Source of the DNA: Hymenobacter sp. 5317J-9
GTDB taxonomy: Bacteria > Bacteroidota > Bacteroidia > Cytophagales > Hymenobacteraceae
Assembly: GCF_022921075.1 (NCBI RefSeq)
Contig: NZ_CP095050.1
Location: forward strand, 5,196,372-5,260,371
Direction of reading: 5' to 3'
Length of the DNA stretch: 64,000 bases
Below, one piece after another: positions 61,501-64,000 of this stretch. Both the position numbers and the translations under genes were made by a program. The notes under the pieces are model-generated. The model was given only the letters and a program-made list of their open reading frames with translations. It did no database searches and was not told the DNA's origin. The number at the start of each line of letters is the position of its first letter. Within the stretch, counting starts at the first letter, position 1.

Positions 61501-64000
61501 GTAGAAGGCGGCGGCTTGCCCATCACGGGCATCACCACCGACTTTGATGGCGAAACCCGCAACGCCACCACGCCCGACCTGGGCGCCGACGAAGGCACTT
61601 TCACGCCGCAGGACCTGAGCGGCCCGACCATTACGTACACCGCCCTGGGCAACACGCCCAGCACGGCCAACCGCACGCTGGTGGTGACCATCACGGACCC
61701 CAGCGGCATTGCCACGGGCACCAACGCCCCGCGCCTGTACTTCCGCAAAGGCACCACGGGCGCTTACGCCTTCGTGAACGCCACGAGCGTGAGCGGCAGC
61801 AGCTACACCTTCACCTTCGACTATTCGCTGATTGGCGGCGTGGCCGGCTTCGACGTGGTGCAGTACTACGTGGCGGCTCAGGACGTACCCGGCAATGCCT
61901 CGACCAGCCCGCTGGGCGGCTCGGGCGCTACGCCTCCCGGCACCACCGCTCCCACGGCTCCCAATCAGTTCCTGGTGCAGGGCGCGCTGGCCGGCACGTA
62001 CTACGTGGGCACGAGCACCTCGCCCGACCCCACCCGCACCTACGCCACGCTGACGGCCGCTGTGGCCGCCTACAATGCCAACACGCTGGGCGGCGCCGTG
62101 ACGTTTGCCCTGCTCGACGCGGCCTACTCGACGGCCGAAACTTTCCCCATCACCCTGAACGCCAACCCCGACGCCAGCGCCACCAACACGCTGACGATTA
62201 AGCCGCTGGTAGCTGCCACGGTATCGGGCAGCAACACCACCTCACTGGTGGTGCTAAACGGGGCCAACTACGTGACCCTGGACGGGGCCATCGGCACGGC
62301 CACTACGCAAGACCTGACGCTGGCCAACGCCGGCGCGGGTGGCGCCGTGGTGCAGGTGCGCAGCCTGGGCACGGCCCTGGGCGCCACCAACGTGACGCTG
62401 AAAAACCTGAGCCTAACGGCATCGTCGACCACCAGCGGCATCGGCATCGCCGCCGGGGGCGCCACGGCCGGCGCGTCGGGGGCTGACAACGACAACCTCG
62501 TGATTCAAAACAACCGCATCACGCAGGCCTACGTGGGCATCTACGTGGGTGGCTCGGCCGCCACTTCGGCTGGCGGCACCGACGGCCTGGTGGTGAGCAA
62601 CAACGTGGTGGGCCCGGCTACGGCCGGCACCGCCAACATCGGCAACGCCGGCGTCTTCATCGCCAACGCGGTGTCGCCGGTGGTGAGCGGCAACACGGTG
62701 CAGAACGTGGTGGCGGCCACGGCTTCGGCCCTGACCATCGGCATGACCTTCAGCACCGGCGTGTCGGGCGCCACGGTGACGGGCAACACCATCAACGGGG
62801 TAACGGTGAACGCCGGCTCCTACGACGCGGTGGGCCTAAACCTGGGCACCAACTTCCTCAACGGGGTGGTGGACCGCAACCGCGTGCTGAACGTGGTGTC
62901 GAACACGAGCACCTACGGCGGCCGCGGCATCGACCTGAACACCGGCTCGGCCACCAGCAACGTGCGCCTGAGCAACAACTTTGTGGCGGGCATCAACGGC
63001 GCCGGCTGGAGCAGCTTCAGCAGCGACGCCATCGTGGGCATCCGCATCGGCGCCAGCTCCACCACGGGCGGCGTGACGGTGGCCCACAATTCGGTGAACC
63101 TGACCGGCAACTACAACAACACGAGCAGCACCTCGGCCTACGTGTCGGCCGCGCTCTACGTGGCTTCTACTTCGACGGCCATGACTGTGGTGGACAATAT
63201 TCTGGTGAACAGCCTGCTGCTGCCCACCAGCACCACCACGAAAAACTACGCCTTCTACAGCGCCGCCGCCAACACGGCTTACACGAGCATCGACTACAAC
63301 GACTACTTCGTGAGCGGCTCGCAAGGCATACTGGGCTACCTGGGTGCCGACAAGACCACCCTGGCGGACCTACGCACGGCTACCGGCCAGGACGTGAACT
63401 CGAAAAACGTGGACCCGCAGTTCAACTCGGCCACCGACCTGCACACCTTCTCGGCGGCGCTGAACAATGCCGGCGTGGCGGTGAGCGGCATCACGGTGGA
63501 CATTGACGGCGAAACCCGCAGCACCACCACGCCCGACATCGGCGCCGACGAGTACACGCCGGCCCCCATCGACGTGGCTGTAACGGCGCTGGTGGCTCCG
63601 GCCGCTACGGGCTGCTACGGCGCCAGCCAGGCCGTAACCGTGACCATCAGCAACAACGCCACGGCCGTGCTTAACCTGGCCCTGAACCCCGTGACCGTGA
63701 CGGTGGTGGTGACCCCGCCGGGCGGCACCACCCAGACCCTGACCACGACCCTGAACACCGGGACGCTGGCCGCGGGTGCTACCCAGAACGTGACCCTGCC
63801 GGGCACCCTGAACATGACGGCGGCCGGCGTTTATTCGTTTGCCATCACGACGACAACCACCGGCGACGGCAACCCGGCCAACAACAGCCTCACGGCCACC
63901 CGCACCGCGGTGGCGCCGCTGCCGCTGCCCTACGCCGAGAACTTCAACGCCAGCACCAACCTGCCCGCAGGCTACACCGTGGATACCGGCAACGCGACCT
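58573..64000 (+). CDS. giant modular surface protein (partial; runs off the window)
   Basis: An open frame of at least 1809 codons from the ATG at 58573 to the last base. A signal peptide (ending STAWAQ, about residue 30) precedes a beta-sandwich region (about 31-255), a fibronectin-III-like domain (about 258-352), and two copies of a beta-helix module. Module A begins CGTKTVGPGADYASL (residue 357) and ends DGETR...TTPDLGADE (992-1007). Module B begins YYVGTSTSPDP (1143) and ends DGETR...TTPDIGADE (1645-1660). An Ig-like segment sits between them. The last visible part (PYAENFNASTNLPAGY) starts a choice-of-anchor J-like domain. A T9SS sorting domain would be expected beyond the window. Probably a secreted adhesin or surface layer protein. 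Confidence 0.85.
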   Translation, partial: MHTPLLANRLSRWLVVALLALLSSSTAWAQSTANYAFATSSTGTLVDMSSGTTDALATGTYRDDVASAVQNIGFTFVFMGTPYTQFSVNSNGQMRLGATAVSGTNATPASSTALLAPMGGDNALQATGRVVYKVLPGTNRTLVVEWTGLRVPYAGDPAAGTPTQVQVVLEENTGKIEYRYGTAYNNGTGVTRAIFISAGTSAGQIGAVKTFNTTPTYDATVTSATATTLADNAAMGVLSSTADGSRTVFSFTPTVIPAAPTVALTAVTQTSLTVSITDNSTNEYTFSVLRSTDNVTFTSVGTVATSSSSGTGSTVTLAQSGLVANTTYYYKVAANGEGYQSFALTATVTTPAATPICGTKTVGPGADYASLTTAFTAITNNGLCGPLVLELQAAYVSTVETFPLVYNYAGATATNTVTVRPAAGANNLSITGTTAVAVFNIVGGKYLIIDGRPGGSGTTVSGAAQATDLTISSTSTSGIPLQFTSDATFNTVQHVQVKGVGTSDSGSPDINFTGTVTTTGNSDNTVQYCNIGDGATTPVTLIYGGNALNARNSILNNNLFNNYGTGSTYGIYLNQSGAGWTISGNSFYQTASRVNVSGTMYGIFINANNGHTVSGNFIGGSAPALGGTPLTVTLTSANAAAAYRFIGIGLATTTGTATNVQGNAIGNITWVSSSGATTGNGILAGIYVSSGDVNIGTTTGNTVGGPTAPISVSTTTTGGYSFGISSASSGAVNISGNTISNITGVGAVAVASNVAGILASTGSPTISRNKIYNLAGGSAASGTVATLSTGIWLTGGTTTTVTNNLIGDLRAATSTSLVGVSGIVVSGGTTHNVYYNTLYLNATSTGTTFGTSGIYLNSTSATLDARNNIVVNKSTAVGTGGYTAALRRISGTTGTAPANLASTTNNNLYFAGTPSATNLIYVEGTTTATNASQTLTAYKALVATRESNSVTEDVPFASTTGTATNFLHISTTTPTQVEGGGLPITGITTDFDGETRNATTPDLGADEGTFTPQDLSGPTITYTALGNTPSTANRTLVVTITDPSGIATGTNAPRLYFRKGTTGAYAFVNATSVSGSSYTFTFDYSLIGGVAGFDVVQYYVAAQDVPGNASTSPLGGSGATPPGTTAPTAPNQFLVQGALAGTYYVGTSTSPDPTRTYATLTAAVAAYNANTLGGAVTFALLDAAYSTAETFPITLNANPDASATNTLTIKPLVAATVSGSNTTSLVVLNGANYVTLDGAIGTATTQDLTLANAGAGGAVVQVRSLGTALGATNVTLKNLSLTASSTTSGIGIAAGGATAGASGADNDNLVIQNNRITQAYVGIYVGGSAATSAGGTDGLVVSNNVVGPATAGTANIGNAGVFIANAVSPVVSGNTVQNVVAATASALTIGMTFSTGVSGATVTGNTINGVTVNAGSYDAVGLNLGTNFLNGVVDRNRVLNVVSNTSTYGGRGIDLNTGSATSNVRLSNNFVAGINGAGWSSFSSDAIVGIRIGASSTTGGVTVAHNSVNLTGNYNNTSSTSAYVSAALYVASTSTAMTVVDNILVNSLLLPTSTTTKNYAFYSAAANTAYTSIDYNDYFVSGSQGILGYLGADKTTLADLRTATGQDVNSKNVDPQFNSATDLHTFSAALNNAGVAVSGITVDIDGETRSTTTPDIGADEYTPAPIDVAVTALVAPAATGCYGASQAVTVTISNNATAVLNLALNPVTVTVVVTPPGGTTQTLTTTLNTGTLAAGATQNVTLPGTLNMTAAGVYSFAITTTTTGDGNPANNSLTATRTAVAPLPLPYAENFNASTNLPAGYTVDTGNAT

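Overview
The window looks like a chromosomal segment of a GC-rich member of the Bacteroidota, most like Hymenobacter or a close relative in the Cytophagales. The reasons are: a SusC/SusD pair; many short lipoproteins with a lipobox; -7 promoter boxes of the TAnnTTTG type; almost no Shine-Dalgarno sequences; families largely confined to this phylum (DUF4783, DUF6799-like, choice-of-anchor/T9SS-style surface protein); and the high GC, which creates long antisense shadow ORFs. The genus is inference from general character; no rRNA gene is present to confirm it. I see no tRNA, rRNA, CRISPR array, intact transposase or prophage gene.

Layout. 1-1.9 kb: the end of an alpha-amylase-like gene and an SLC45-type sugar transporter. 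1.9-8.9 kb, minus strand: an FAD oxidoreductase, a mono-haem DUF3365 lipoprotein, and the threonine operon transcribed thrA (fused aspartokinase/homoserine dehydrogenase), thrB, thrC. 9-17.5 kb: housekeeping genes prfA, gpmI and nadC, several small lipoproteins or exported proteins, and a ZIP metal transporter. 17.5-24.8 kb: a 395-base non-coding stretch and then a tight four-gene operon, SusC, SusD-like, sodium/solute symporter, and a metallophosphoesterase-fold protein that has lost the ligands of one metal site. 25-31.6 kb: cbpA/cbpM chaperone pair, a DUF6799-like protein, an aldo/keto reductase-hydrolase-AraC cluster and a PlsC-type acyltransferase. 31.7-37 kb: a large exported unknown, a ChrA chromate transporter, an IPNS-like dioxygenase and a lipoprotein. 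37.2-40.3 kb: McrB-like and McrC-like genes separated by a gene on the other strand. 40.4-44.1 kb: an ECF sigma factor followed by a membrane-anchored trypsin-like protease with an anti-sigma-like N-terminus, a DUF1232 protein, and an acyl-carrier-like protein with Thr at the phosphopantetheine position. 44.2-51.4 kb: a complete RND efflux operon (tetR, tolC, adaptor, pump) with a clear operator. 51.7-58.3 kb: ispF, two tandem M28 peptidases, a lutB-like iron-sulfur protein overlapping the second peptidase, and a pore-loop-like membrane protein. 58.6 kb to the end: a very large modular surface protein that runs off the window.

Two features recur across regions. First, long near-perfect palindromes with a shared arm sequence (starting GAACGTCATGC) occur at 15.4, 31.6, 35.0 and 48.9 kb; unrelated palindromes lie between thrA and thrB and before the ZIP gene. 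Some sit between genes of one operon. Second, several genes have the -7 box so close to the start codon that the transcripts should be leaderless or nearly so.

The best candidates for something undescribed are the SusCD-symporter-degenerate phosphoesterase operon, the sigma factor/anti-sigma-protease pair, and the split McrBC-like locus.
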